Source of the DNA: Eunapius fragilis
Taxonomy: Eukaryota; Porifera; Demospongiae; Spongillida; Spongillidae
DNA: 64,000 bases
NCBI GenBank assembly: GCA_963681505.1
Contig: OY811972.1
Coordinates: forward strand, 1,022,375 to 1,086,374
Direction: 5' to 3'
Shown here: positions 1 through 16,629 of the stretch, in pieces
Position numbering within the stretch: the first letter of the stretch is position 1
Layout of the letters: each line of letters opens with the position of its first letter
Notes under the pieces: generated by a model
The model's input: only the letters and a program-made list of their open reading frames with translations
Databases searched by the model: none
What the model was told of the DNA's origin: nothing
Position numbers and translations under genes: made by a program

Positions 1-1789
1 CCAGAGATACACTCCCCTGTAAGAGGTTGGGTTGTGGAGAGCAGGCACTCAAAATCAGGTAAGTTGCTGTAAACATGTCTGTTAGCCATTAACATTAGAA
101 TCATTGGGTTAATACCACTCCCTTCCACACACCCCTCCCTCCCTCCTCCACCCACTCCCTCCTCCACCTACTCCCTCCTCCACCCACTCCCTCCTCCACC
201 GACTCCCCCTCCACCCACTCCCCCTCCACCCACTCCCTCCTCCACCCACTCCCTCCTCCACCCACTCCCTCCTCCACCCACTTTCTCCTCCACCCACTCC
301 CTCCTCCACCCACTCCCTCCTCCACCCACTCCCTCCTCCACCCACTCCCTCCTCCACCCACTCCCTCCTCCCTCCTCTTGATAGGCCTTACCCCACAACA
401 CCCTGTCCTTCCTGAGGTCATCAGGCACGGCTTGGCTGGAGTATACATCACTGAAGTACAGCTCACCACCAGGCTGTGGAAGAGGGTGAGGGTAAACATG
501 TTTATGAAACAAACAAACAAACAAACCAACAAACAAGCCAACTAACTAACATACATGTGCACACACACACACACCATCTGCACACATACATGTATATTAT
601 TACTACAACAATGAGCCTACAGGGTACCAGTTATGATAAACATATTAATCAGAGATACAGCACTCCTTAGATTGTTACTGTAGTGATCACATTGTGTACA
701 GTGCAGATAGTGCAACACCTGTCATCATATGCACCCTCACCTACCCCACACATGCACCCTCACACACTACACCCCTCACACACAAATATGCATTGTAACA
801 CACCACAACCAAAGCGCATGCCCCCTAACACAATGCACCCTCACACAATGCACCCTAACACAATGCACCCTCACACCCACACGCACCCTCACATCCCACA
901 TGCACCCTCACCCTTACACACCCTTACACACCCACACCCTCACCCTTACACCCCACATGCACCCTCACCCTCACACCCCACACCCTCACCTTACACCCTC
1001 ACCCTTACACACCTCACCCTTACACACCCTCACCCAACACACACACGCAGGTACCTTCAATACTCGATACACCTCTCTGAAAACAGCCTCTTTATCAGGT
1101 ACAAGGTTGACAACGCAGTTGGATCTGTCAACAAGAACGCTAACACATCCATCACAGAACTCGGCATTTGAAACTAACACGACTATATCAAACGAGTTGT
1201 CCTTTATTCCAAGCTTGCCCAGAGACTCTATATAGCCCTCCAGGAAGTCAACGTTGCATGAGCTGTGTCCAAACCGTTCCATGTGGTACTGCGTGTGTCG
1301 CCTGGCAACCTCCAGCTATCAATTCAGTTATACCACGCGGTGATTCATTTTTGACAGAGACCCACAACAAACCTGCTCAGGCGTCATGTCCACGCCGGTC
1401 ACGTGACCCTTCGGCCCCACCAACTTGCTGAGCACAAAGCAGTCTCTACCCGTGCCGCATCCAAGGTCTAACACACTGCAGCCTTCCGGTGCCTGCGGGA
1501 ACACACTGCCACAGCCGTAGAACCTTTTGGGTCCAGAACGTAAGATACCATGTAACGGTACATAGGCTAGTATCATCGAAGGAACAAATTATGGCTGAAA
1601 TCACGTACATACGTACTTGGCAACAACCTCTTGGTGGCACAAACTGAGAGCCTGTTTAACTTGTTTGGACATTTTCAGTCCAGACGCTGTGCATGCGTTG
1701 GTTTTGAGGTCGTCGTTGCTTTTCAGCTCCTTTCCGTAATAGTCCTGGACATCTGAATGCACCTCGGCCGCCATATCTGCATCATACAT
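1..1789 (-). CDS. as3mt: Arsenite methyltransferase (AS3MT-like), 5' part, cut by left window edge
   Basis: Transfers methyl groups from S-adenosylmethionine to trivalent arsenic in the cytosol. Exons read on the minus strand: about 1789-1617, 1523-1373, 1315-1179, 1124-1055, 473-392 and 16-1 (continues outside). Joined phases are consistent throughout. Visible motifs: the YYGKEL and KTNAC N-terminal segment, the SAM-binding [11 protein letters not shown] motif, the [10 protein letters not shown] strand, [11 protein letters not shown], and [12 protein letters not shown]. Three of the four cysteines used by animal AS3MT (equivalents of human Cys32, Cys61, Cys156) are present; the fourth would lie beyond the edge. 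The start could be the ATG at 1789 or the one at 1774. TGCAG just before the second could be a splice acceptor of a 5'UTR intron, in which case 1774 is the start. Exons 3 and 4 are separated by a 54-nt stop-free intron. The family assignment is secure. Confidence 0.93.
118..372. repeat. 16-bp minisatellite in AS3MT intron
   Basis: Tandem copies of a 16-bp unit beginning ctccctcctccaccca, about 16 copies with a few point variants. It fills most of the intron between the fifth and sixth visible exons. Long open frames over it (Gly/Trp/Arg/Glu repeats) come from the repeat and are not genes. Confidence 0.9.
700..1050. repeat. Degenerate CACCCTCACA-type repeat in AS3MT intron
   Basis: Pyrimidine/CA-rich imperfect repeat of caccctcaca and acaatgcaccct blocks. 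It ends next to the donor of the exon at 1055-1124. It creates Thr/His/Pro-rich spurious frames. Confidence 0.8.
1125..1178 (-). other. 54-nt stop-free mini-intron of AS3MT
   Basis: On the minus strand the intron starts GTTAGTTTC and ends TTGTTGACAG. Splicing joins GATATAGTCGT to ATCCAACTGC and gives DIVVSNCVVN, the conserved family sequence. The intron length is 18 codons with no stop, so an unspliced mRNA stays open with an 18-residue insertion. Confidence 0.85.
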
Positions 1790-1845
1790 TATGATGATTT
1801 TAAATTATCACTGCTAATATTAGCCTCAACAAGACCGTACCGTAC

Positions 1846-3025
1846 CGTAAGGTAAACTGCCATATTAGAACAGGTTGGCCTTATTGGAACAGGGGGGGGG
1901 TCAGAATAACCGCAGCCTATAACCACAGTTGATAATACCCTTTAGCGAACTACGCCCCTAAGTAGTTAATTTGTTTTTACGTACGTACGAAAGCTAGTTA
2001 GTAAACCTCTTATTTCTTGGAGGCCAAGCGTGGAAGAAATGGCTGGCAGCGAAAGGGAAAGCGCCTATCCCAGTTAATAGTAAAGATGTCACGATGGACT
2101 TATGTAAACGATATCGCTCCACAGAACCGACCCGTTCGTGGGGTCAAAGGAAGTAGGCCTAGCATTTGGTAAATATAAGGCCAAACTGCAGTGCCAAGGA
2201 CATGTCACCACTGATCTGAACGCCATAAAAATCATAGCCGATTGTGTGCCCGATATACGCGCATCTATCAATAATTTTCCAATAATATTTATTACAATAA
2301 TTTAACCAAGTATAGGTAAACAAGTTTTGTTTTGCTGAATTCCAGCGATTCTCAGGGGGCTGTAGAAGAGGTAGGGATTTGAAACTCATTCTTTCTGGCG
2401 TAGATTTGTGTTATAACCGTAACTTAGCGATGCCAATTTCCACCATGCAAGCTATGGCTCATTTAGTACTCACTTCCGGTAATTTTCAATGGAGGTCACG
2501 AAGCCTCTCTTTGACTTGAAGTAGCTCTTCCGCGTAACCACTTATAACAAAGTTTTAAGCTTAAAATCGATGTCTCATGACTTATGAATAGAAAGATGGG
2601 GAAAATGAGGGCTTTTGCTAGCTCTTGCAATGCATGGCGTTTTTTAAATCACTACCCCTCGAACTAACAGAAAGTGACATAGTTGCAGACAGCGAACGCA
2701 AATGTATTTTTTTGTGTGTTTAGAACTTCACTTCGGATACTTCTAGATATGTTGGCGGCGTTGCTGGTTGTCTGTACGATTGAAACTATTAAAAAAGCTA
2801 CGACACACCCCCCTGTTCTAATTTGGCACTCATCGCGAACCCCCCCCCCTCAGAGGTGCGAGTGGATATACAAAACAAAAGGTGCTGGAAAACTTTTAAA
2901 ACGATGGTATGGTGCGCATCCATCAGTAGTGACACTTGGTGGTGTTAAAACGTCCTCCAGACGATGCGTTTGACTTGTACAGTCCGTTTAAAAACCGGTT
3001 CTAATATGGCAGCTTACCTTACTGT
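1846..3025. mobile_element. Probable non-autonomous DNA transposon with ~30-bp terminal inverted repeats
   Basis: The left end (about 1848-1876) reads gtaaggtaaactgccatat followed by tagaacaggtt. The right end (about 2993-3022) is its reverse complement with few differences (aaccggttctaatatggcag, then cttaccttac). No convincing transposase frame lies between them. The 96-residue open frame at 2683-2973 has no motif I recognise. Target-site duplications were not resolved, so the exact ends and superfamily are open. Confidence 0.55.
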
Positions 3026-3597
3026 TAGTACCTCCAAGTGGTGATGCAATATTGAAGGTCGCGTGCTCCGCTATTAATATGATTAGCATACTCAATTTAA
3101 ATATAGCTAAGGACCTAAGGTACTAATATTGGTATATTCATTTTTCCATTTAATTCACAAGCGTGTCCTCGTTTCCTTGCTTTTCATACACCACCAACTT
3201 TCTCGTAGAGAATGCTTTTATTACTGCATTGTGGCGCACTAATGAAGCATTGAAATTACGCTTCATTGTATGTTTGTCGTAGTGGGAAACACGAGCGGTA
3301 AATGGACTTGAATGTGAGGGTTTCTGTATAGCTAATGTGGGTCTCGTGTTTACATTTACTATGCATTTCCTACTACGAAAAACTGAGAAGCAAATTAAAC
3401 TTTTTCACAAGCAGTAGCAAGAATGAAATATAATGCAATCATATAGGGGACACTGAACCAGAAAATTGTTCCATTTCTGGCAAGTGTTTCAGTACGCAAG
3501 AAGTCCTTCCGTTTAGATGCACACTAGTATAGGGAATTGAAGCAATTCAGTGATTTATATTCTGGGTCTTTATGTGGGTATGGTTGCGTTGTGTGCG

Positions 3598-3636
<39 letters not shown>

Positions 3637-3997
3637 TGTGTGTGTGTGTGTGGGTGTTGTGTGAGTTGTGTGTGTTGTGTGAGTTGTGTGTGTGTTGTGT
3701 GCATGTTTGTGTTGTGTGTTGTGTAAATAGACCATACAAAATTAGTTCAGATAAGAATACAATTTTGTTGTTAATTCATTTAGGTTGAACAACAATAGCT
3801 CTTCAAGCAGCCATGAAGAGCATGTGTAGACAAATTAAAGTTTATCGCTTGATGTGACAAGTACGTGTAGGACCCAAAAATGAGAGCACTACTGTAGCAC
3901 ATAAGTATTGCTTACAAATATAAACTCACATCATTGGAAACACTAAAAGACATATGACAGACACACCCCACACATACACACACCCCACACACACACC

Positions 3998-4032
<35 letters not shown>

Positions 4033-4108
4033 CAACAACAGCCTTGTAGTGTTACACAGTTCTGGCTTCACACAAAAACGTAGTTTTTCACCATTGCGCG
4101 GTTAGTGG

Positions 4109-4159
<51 letters not shown>

Positions 4160-4621
4160 GCAAACACAAGCATGCACACACCAACACTATGTGCCTGTAC
4201 ACATACACAGACACACAGATATGCATATGAGCATTTACATATAGTGCATTTATACAATTTGCACAGACTCACTCATTGTTGTGAAGATACAGTTTCCAAT
4301 GTGGGTATGGTTACATTGTTCTTCACAACTGGTTCCAAAGCATAGCTTCAGCTATGCTTCTTAGACAAGGGTATTACTCAGGGTCCTCAATTCCTTCAGT
4401 GAAGGCCACACATCTGCTGACATCACTGAGTAGTCTATGTAGTGAGCACACACCTGTGCACTGCAAAACTGCACCTGCATTGAACTCCCAAAATAGGTTT
4501 TAATACTTACACTCAAAATGAAACACCTCCCAACGGTTATGCTAGTTAGGCATGCCCATATGTGTGCCTGAAGGAATAATATTATTAGGGGTTGTGCATG
4601 TGTGGGTGTGTGTGTGCATGG

Positions 4622-4662
<41 letters not shown>

Positions 4663-5720
4663 CGTGGTGGTGACTGCCCACTGTTGGTTACGGCATGGCT
4701 GACCCACTTTAATGGTGGTAGAGCAGGGAGAAGGGAGGGAGAGAAGAGAGAGGAGAGAGAGATGGAGGAGGGAGATCCATAGCTCCCTACACAGCTCACA
4801 CTAACACACATACACACATTTGAAATTGTGACTGGGCATTTCATGATTATGCATAGCACCCCAACTAAATAACTAACCTGGAAGGTATTCATAAGGATGT
4901 CACCAATGTTATTGGTACAGGAAAAGGTTGGCTGACACATTACGTACAAACATGTCGTGTTTCTAGCTGCTAATACATACTGCATTCATGAACAGCATAG
5001 AATTAATACTTTGGGAACTTAGTCAGTTATTCACATCCTTATTATGATTGGCTAAAGAGTAGAGAACGCAAGGGTGTGGCTAAGTGAGGCTAATCATCCC
5101 GCAATTTAAAATGAGCACGAGAACAATAGACTACTTGGTAACGTTGAGAATGACTTTTCAGCTTGAAGGGAAAATGAAAGACATAATTATGAAAATGGTA
5201 TTGTCTCATCCTACTCCAACAAAATAGCCATATTAATGCAAGACGCGTGGAAGTTTGGGATTGCAATACCTCCATTGTTTTTTTAATTTTTTTTTTTACA
5301 GAAAATCTGGTGCATGAGCCGTTTGCTCCCAAACAAGAGTTGATCTAAGATCAGTTGCATGCAGAATGTTATATTCCATATTGAATAAGGGACCTGATCC
5401 TATAGCCGGTTTACCAGTCTGAAAGTAACGGTTTCGGTTTCATTACACTGAGCAATAAATTAATTAACCACTTTTATTTTACCTGTAACAAGTTTTGCTT
5501 GCTGGTTACCGGGAGGGCGGCAAGTCATTGCAAACGTTTAATATTCGGTCACAAAACGCAGTAGTATGTGACATTTTGAAATTTTAGCGACCAAAATATA
5601 ACGCAGGCTAAGCTATTACGCTAGTGGCGTGTACGGACGGATCCTAACCCACGAGTTTACATATGTGGGCTACTTTTAGCCCATACGCTATCAGATGGGT
5701 ACAAATCTTGGTATAGGCTT
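3026..5720. other. Intergenic DNA with CA/TG microsatellites
   Basis: No supported gene. It holds a (TG)n tract at about 3598-3720, (CA)n tracts at about 3960-4032 and 4110-4158, and a (TG)n tract at about 4590-4660 followed by a GA-rich patch at 4727-4772. The rest is AT-rich unique sequence on either side. Confidence 0.75.
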
Positions 5721-5724
5721 GATA

Positions 5725-5755
5725 CCCGACCTTCCGCCAAAACGCGAAGGTCGGG
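5725..5755. other. Short perfect hairpin
   Basis: cccgaccttc at 5725-5734 pairs exactly with gaaggtcggg at 5746-5755 across an 11-nt spacer. It lies in a locally GC-richer patch of the AS3MT-chimaerin intergenic region. No function is claimed. Confidence 0.6.
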
Positions 5756-6188
5756 CTACGCCCAACGAAACGGATCCCACGCGCGAAGGGCGTAAGCTTT
5801 TTAAAGAGAAGCTTACGTAGGTAGGTAGGTACGCAGGTATGGTTGGTTTCAGAAACATCTTGGTTTCACATAGTTTTAACTTTAATCATGGTAAAAAGCT
5901 CTGGCTAAGGCGGATTCTCAAGACCCCCTCCCCTCCCCCTTCCCCCTCGACGTTCCTCGGTAAGGTGTACTTAATTGATTAAAAAATAACGAATACTAGA
6001 ACACTAGTATAGAGCACGCCATCTGTAGAGTAGTGCTCCACCAATACTATAGTAGCCAACAGAGCCTCAGTGCCATGGGTGCATGCATGGATACGGTAAC
6101 GAACGCTCTGCTAGACATGCTATGCGACAAAGCAACGCTGCACCAATAATAGTACCCATGCCTAACAATGGCAGAGAGTTGCCCCGAT

Positions 6189-6342
6189 TACACAACCAAA
6201 AATTTAAACATTGTTACAGGATGTAAGCACCGAACGGTATTGGCACGATCTGTTATCAGGACCGTGCGGTCATGATAACAGATCGTGCCAATACCGTTCG
6301 GTGCTTACATCCTGTAACAATGTTTAAATTTTTGGTTGTGTA
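6189..6342. mobile_element. 154-bp near-perfect palindrome, MITE-like, TA-flanked
   Basis: Left arm 6189-6258 (tacacaaccaaaaatttaaa...) is the exact reverse complement of right arm 6273-6342. The central 14 nt form a further 5-bp stem (gaccg/cggtc) with one mismatch between stems. Both ends carry TA, as expected for the TA target duplication of Tc1/mariner-type elements, leaving a 150-bp element. No coding capacity. Assignment to a MITE family is inference. Confidence 0.75.
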
Positions 6343-6378
6343 GGATCTAAACTCTTTGGGCTTTGTGGTCTGGGGTTT

Positions 6379-6399
6379 GGGGGGGGGGGGGGGGGGGGG
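6379..6399. repeat. G21 homopolymer
   Basis: Uninterrupted run of 21 G directly 3' of the palindromic element. It is flanked by ccgaaggcccgcttcggg, which can itself form a small hairpin. Confidence 0.9.
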
Positions 6400-6681
6400 C
6401 CGAAGGCCCGCTTCGGGAATCCCCTCTCCGAATCCGCCCTCAAATTGCACCCGTCCGTCCCTCCCTCCAGACACTCTTCATTGAAACTCTCTAGCGCCAC
6501 TCTCTCTACCTCGCCATCTTTGCTCTTAGGAGGCGCCTGCGGCGCCACACTATTAACACCTGATGGACCATGCCATTGCCTGATGGACCATGCACTATAT
6601 AGCGTACACACGCATGTGAAAGTACTAGAACAAATGTGTTAGCATGCAACAAACCTTGCGTAACGCCGAGCTACACTGGCT

Positions 6682-6926
6682 TATAGTTTTCGTCTCGTGT
6701 GAGTTTGTACCCAAGGAAAAGAAATATGCTTCTTGCACTGAATCATGCATGGATCATGCTAAATCTTGCATGTTTTTCTGCAACTGTTTGATCACGGCTT
6801 GTGCAAACTTACGGGTGACGTATGATAAATTATGGATTGGTTCGAAAAACACCATGAATCATGCAAGAACCTGCATGACTTTTTTCCTTGGGTACAATTT
6901 TGTGGGTACGAGACGAGAGAACTATA
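6682..6926. mobile_element. Second MITE-like imperfect palindrome (~245 bp)
   Basis: tatagttttcgtctcgt at the left end is matched in inverse by acgagacgagagaactata at the right end. Inner segments also pair: gtacccaaggaaaag against cttttttccttgggtac, and aatcatgcatg / cttgcatg against catgcaag. The arms are more diverged than in the 6189 element and the sequence is unrelated. The open frame at 6644-6940 runs through the palindrome and is not credible. Confidence 0.65.
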
Positions 6927-7464
6927 TACGATCCAATTAAGTAGAATAAATTCTTATGTGAGGGATGGATTAATTTTCAAATCGGAAGGCTTAAGTTTAA
7001 AAGCGTAGAATAGCTGTTTGATGTGTTTCTCTCGGGAGCAAAAAAACAGATCCTTTAGGTTTTGACATAATATATAGACCGTGAGAAACTCATCCCATTG
7101 ACCTCGCGTACATTAGAAAAAATGACCCAACGATTCAACGGAAGCGAAACCATAAAAAGTCTGGGGATAAAATCAGGTCAAATGTGCTGTACTAACAATA
7201 GTAACTGAACAACCTCTCGGCAAGCTAGGAAAAAAATTGGTAGCCCTCTTCCCCAGACCCACATGACGTAACGATTATCACTTAAACGGTATAACGTGTG
7301 TGGGCCTGGGAAATATAAACGGCGCACTTGTTCCGACCCTCCCTCAATCTCCACGTATAAAAATAGTACTACAGTCTAATTTTAGAATAAATTGATCGCG
7401 CACAATTCTTAGCGCGATACCTCCGCGTGCAGATTAGGAAGAAGAGAATGAGATGTATACTCTG

Positions 7465-7520
7465 AACAATCAGAACTGAGAATGCCAGAAACGCACCTGG
7501 CATTCTCAGCTCTGACTGTT
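7465..7520 (-). other. 56-nt hairpin, 24-bp stem and 8-nt loop
   Basis: Arms 7465-7488 and 7497-7520 are complementary except at two positions. On the minus strand both of these become G-U wobble pairs, so a minus-strand transcript would be paired along all 24 positions. It could be a small-RNA precursor or the remnant of an inverted repeat. No expression evidence is available from sequence. Confidence 0.5.
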
Positions 7521-8829
7521 GCTGTGGTGCTTCAACAGATTTTCTCATCAGATGCATCTATTAGATTTATAGATGTTGTCTACAGATACGGCCTGTGAAC
7601 CACATTGCATAGCACACATTAGATAGGGATGAGCAGTCAGCAGCCGGCAATATTAGGGACAGCATTGTATCCATTGTAGGCGTGTTTTATTGATGGGGAA
7701 GCTACTGCACTTACGATCAGTACACAGACAAGATTTTGCACAAGCATCACAACATATCACAGCTGATTTGCCGTCGGTATCCATGCATAAAGGTCTTTAT
7801 TGCCTCCATCTGTTGTGGACGTAGGTCTACCTTTTAACCGCACGCAAAACCGTGTTCTGCACATTTCCTTCAGCTAATCAGCAACTATGCAAAGAGGGTT
7901 ATTAAAAGTGGTTTTAACGATGAAACAAGATTTTTTATCTTTTAAAAAAAATTTAATTATTGTTTTAAAGGGTTAATTCGAATCGTCGTATTTAAAAGCA
8001 ACGTTATTTTTATTTCCATTATAGGAATTGCCAATTAAAATACAGCTAGCCTTTAGCATGGAAGTTGTCGTACGTACCTTGGACCAGCAGGTTACGTCAT
8101 TACATCTGCATTGTGCATCTTCGTCGTCGTCGAGCGACAAAGACTCTGCAGAAGGTACTAGTAGGCGGGGGGGAGGGGGGACGGCCCTGTTGTATGTGGT
8201 GGGCTTTATTACCGCGGTACGTAGCACCACGCACGTGTCAGGTTCATCCTTTCGTACATCGCAGTACCACTTTCTAGCTACGCTGTTTGATGCGCCGAGC
8301 AGCCACGTGAGCCACGAACCAGAGGTAAAAGACCGCGACGCTGTTGCGCGCGCGCGGTTGTTGTTTTTAGCGCTCAGTGCGCCAGACCTCTATACGGTTT
8401 GCCACTTACTGTAGGGTGTAGGGGCAGCAAAAACGTATGCGACACGTATACGATAAGAGGAGCACAGACGTGTGCCGCCTTGGTCTGCTCGCGCGTGCGT
8501 GTGTGTGTGTGTGTGTGTGTGTGCGTGTGTGTGTGCGTGCGTGCGTGCGTGTATGTAGAGGCGATGTACGTACGTACAGTGGATTATGCGTAGTGGGCAA
8601 TGTTGTCTTTTTGCTTAAAGTAACATTTTATCGCAGAGTACGAGGGGGAAGGAGGGGAGAGGGAAAACAGAGATGATATTGATAGTGAGATGGTAGATTT
8701 TTAACTTAGCAACCACCTAAATAAAAATAGAAGGTAATTGTGTGGTCAGACTTATGCCTATAGCAGCACTACTGATTGTTTTTTTCTACTCGATGTACTC
8801 AATGACTGTATCCACTACTGGAGGGATGT
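7521..8829. other. Intergenic DNA upstream of chimaerin, GC-richer patch and TG tract
   Basis: The segment 8290-8400 is CpG-rich (gcgcgcgcgcgg near 8346) and precedes a (TG)n/(CGTG)n tract at about 8490-8555. The patch could be promoter or 5'UTR of the chimaerin gene. No first exon could be joined in phase with the exon at 9477. Confidence 0.45.
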
Positions 8830-9090
8830 GAGGGGTGCTCACCTGGTGTACCAATGTGGAAGATATGCTCACCTGGTACCAATGTGGGGGGTGCTCACCT
8901 GGTACCAATGTGGAAGATGCACACCTGGTACCAATGTGGGGGATGCTCATCTGGTACCAATGTGAGGGATGCTCACCTGGTACCAAAGGGGGGGATGCTC
9001 ACCTGGTACCAATGTGGGGGATGCTCACCTGGTACCAATGTGAGGGGTGCTCACCTGGTGCCAATGTGAGGGATGCTCACCTGGTACCAA
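8830..9090. repeat. 26-bp minisatellite
   Basis: About ten copies of a unit containing ggtaccaatgtgggggatgc plus tcacct. Variants include gtgagg, gtggaa and one copy with aaaggggggg. It lies 5' of the first recognised chimaerin exon. Confidence 0.9.
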
Positions 9091-9476
9091 ATTGTTTGGG
9101 AGATAGAGGTTTTAGTGCATGTAAAGGTGTGTGGGGTTGAACCCCACCCACCTTTTGGGTCCTTGTTACATTACTTCAATGGAGCATGAAGATAATGTTT
9201 TGATAACGTGGTGAATTTACATACCTAGTGAGCAGTGAAGAATGACCCCGCCCCCGTGTGGGTTATGGCTCCACAGGGAACCCCCATGTGGGTCACGGCT
9301 CCATGCCCACGCCACTCCCAACTCCCTTATGAGTTGCTGTTTCCTTATATTTTTGTATTCTGAACCAGGATAGACCAATGAGCCGTTGAGGGATTGGACC
9401 AATGGGTGATTGGACCAATGAGTGGTTCTCCCTCACACCTCCTCCTTCACTGCCTCCCTCACTCCCTCTTTTATAG

Positions 9477-15784
<6,308 letters not shown>

Positions 15785-16629
15785 GGAGGAGGGGCCTGTG
15801 GGTGGTCCTAGTATGGCTTCTACTGCTGCCTGGCAACCCTTTTATGGATATTGGAGAGAAGTTAGGGCACAACATGAGTGCCAGCCACAACTGTTATCTG
15901 TTGGGTTATAACTGTTTGTGTATTTTCTGTAACCATTGGCGCTATTATATGGCATTCCATTTGGTGATCTTAATGGTGAGTGAGTGAGTGAGTGGGGGAG
16001 TGGTTGAACTTGTAGATACAGCTATATGATGCACACAAACAGAGGTCTCCTCCAGTTGTAGGGGGGGGGGGGGAGGGGGGCACCCCAGGTGTGGGGGACA
16101 TATTATCAAACGTTTAGTTATTCATGAGAAATGCAGAGTGAGATATGATAGGTATCACTTCTGCCTTACATAGTATGGGGGGGGGGGGGGGGGGGGGGTG
16201 TGAGGTATAATCTCCCCCCACATGTGCCTGCACTAGGGGAGGAAGGGGCTATTGATAGAGGTGCATTATCTCCCAGCCTTATTCCATATTCCCAAGTCAA
16301 CTTGTCATGCCATGCATCAAGTCTTTCCATAAAAATAAAAATAAATGTTATGCTCATAAAACATTTTCCTGGAAAGATTTCCTTTCAAAGAAAGATAATA
16401 TAAAAGGTATAGAAATCACAGGCTTCATGTTACAAAGAACTGGGGAGGGGGGGGGGGGTGAGGGAGAGCCCCACCCCCTAACCCATAAACAATTAGGTCA
16501 TAACAGCTTCAGCTAACAGACAATACTTTCAAAGTCTAAGTGTTTTATGATCATATTAACTTGTTTGTTATGAATCAATAAGTAATTACTGAAGCCACAC
16601 AAGTTCTTCTGAAGGCAAAAATTAGTGTT
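15785..16629. other. 3' flank of chimaerin with polyadenylation signals and G runs
   Basis: Two overlapping AATAAA hexamers lie at about 16334 and 16340 on the plus strand, about 550 nt after the stop, and could end the chimaerin transcript. G homopolymers occur at about 16062-16073, 16177-16198 and 16447-16458. No gene recognised. Confidence 0.5.

Noticed and set aside
2683-2973. 96-residue plus-strand frame
   Set aside because: Lies within the inverted-repeat-bounded element, no motif, no splice context, and atypical composition for a conserved protein.
8028-8414. 128-residue frame as first exon of chimaerin
   Set aside because: ATG at 8058 (MEVVVRTLDQQ) has nearby GT sites, but the obvious donors do not match the phase needed at 9477; left unassigned.
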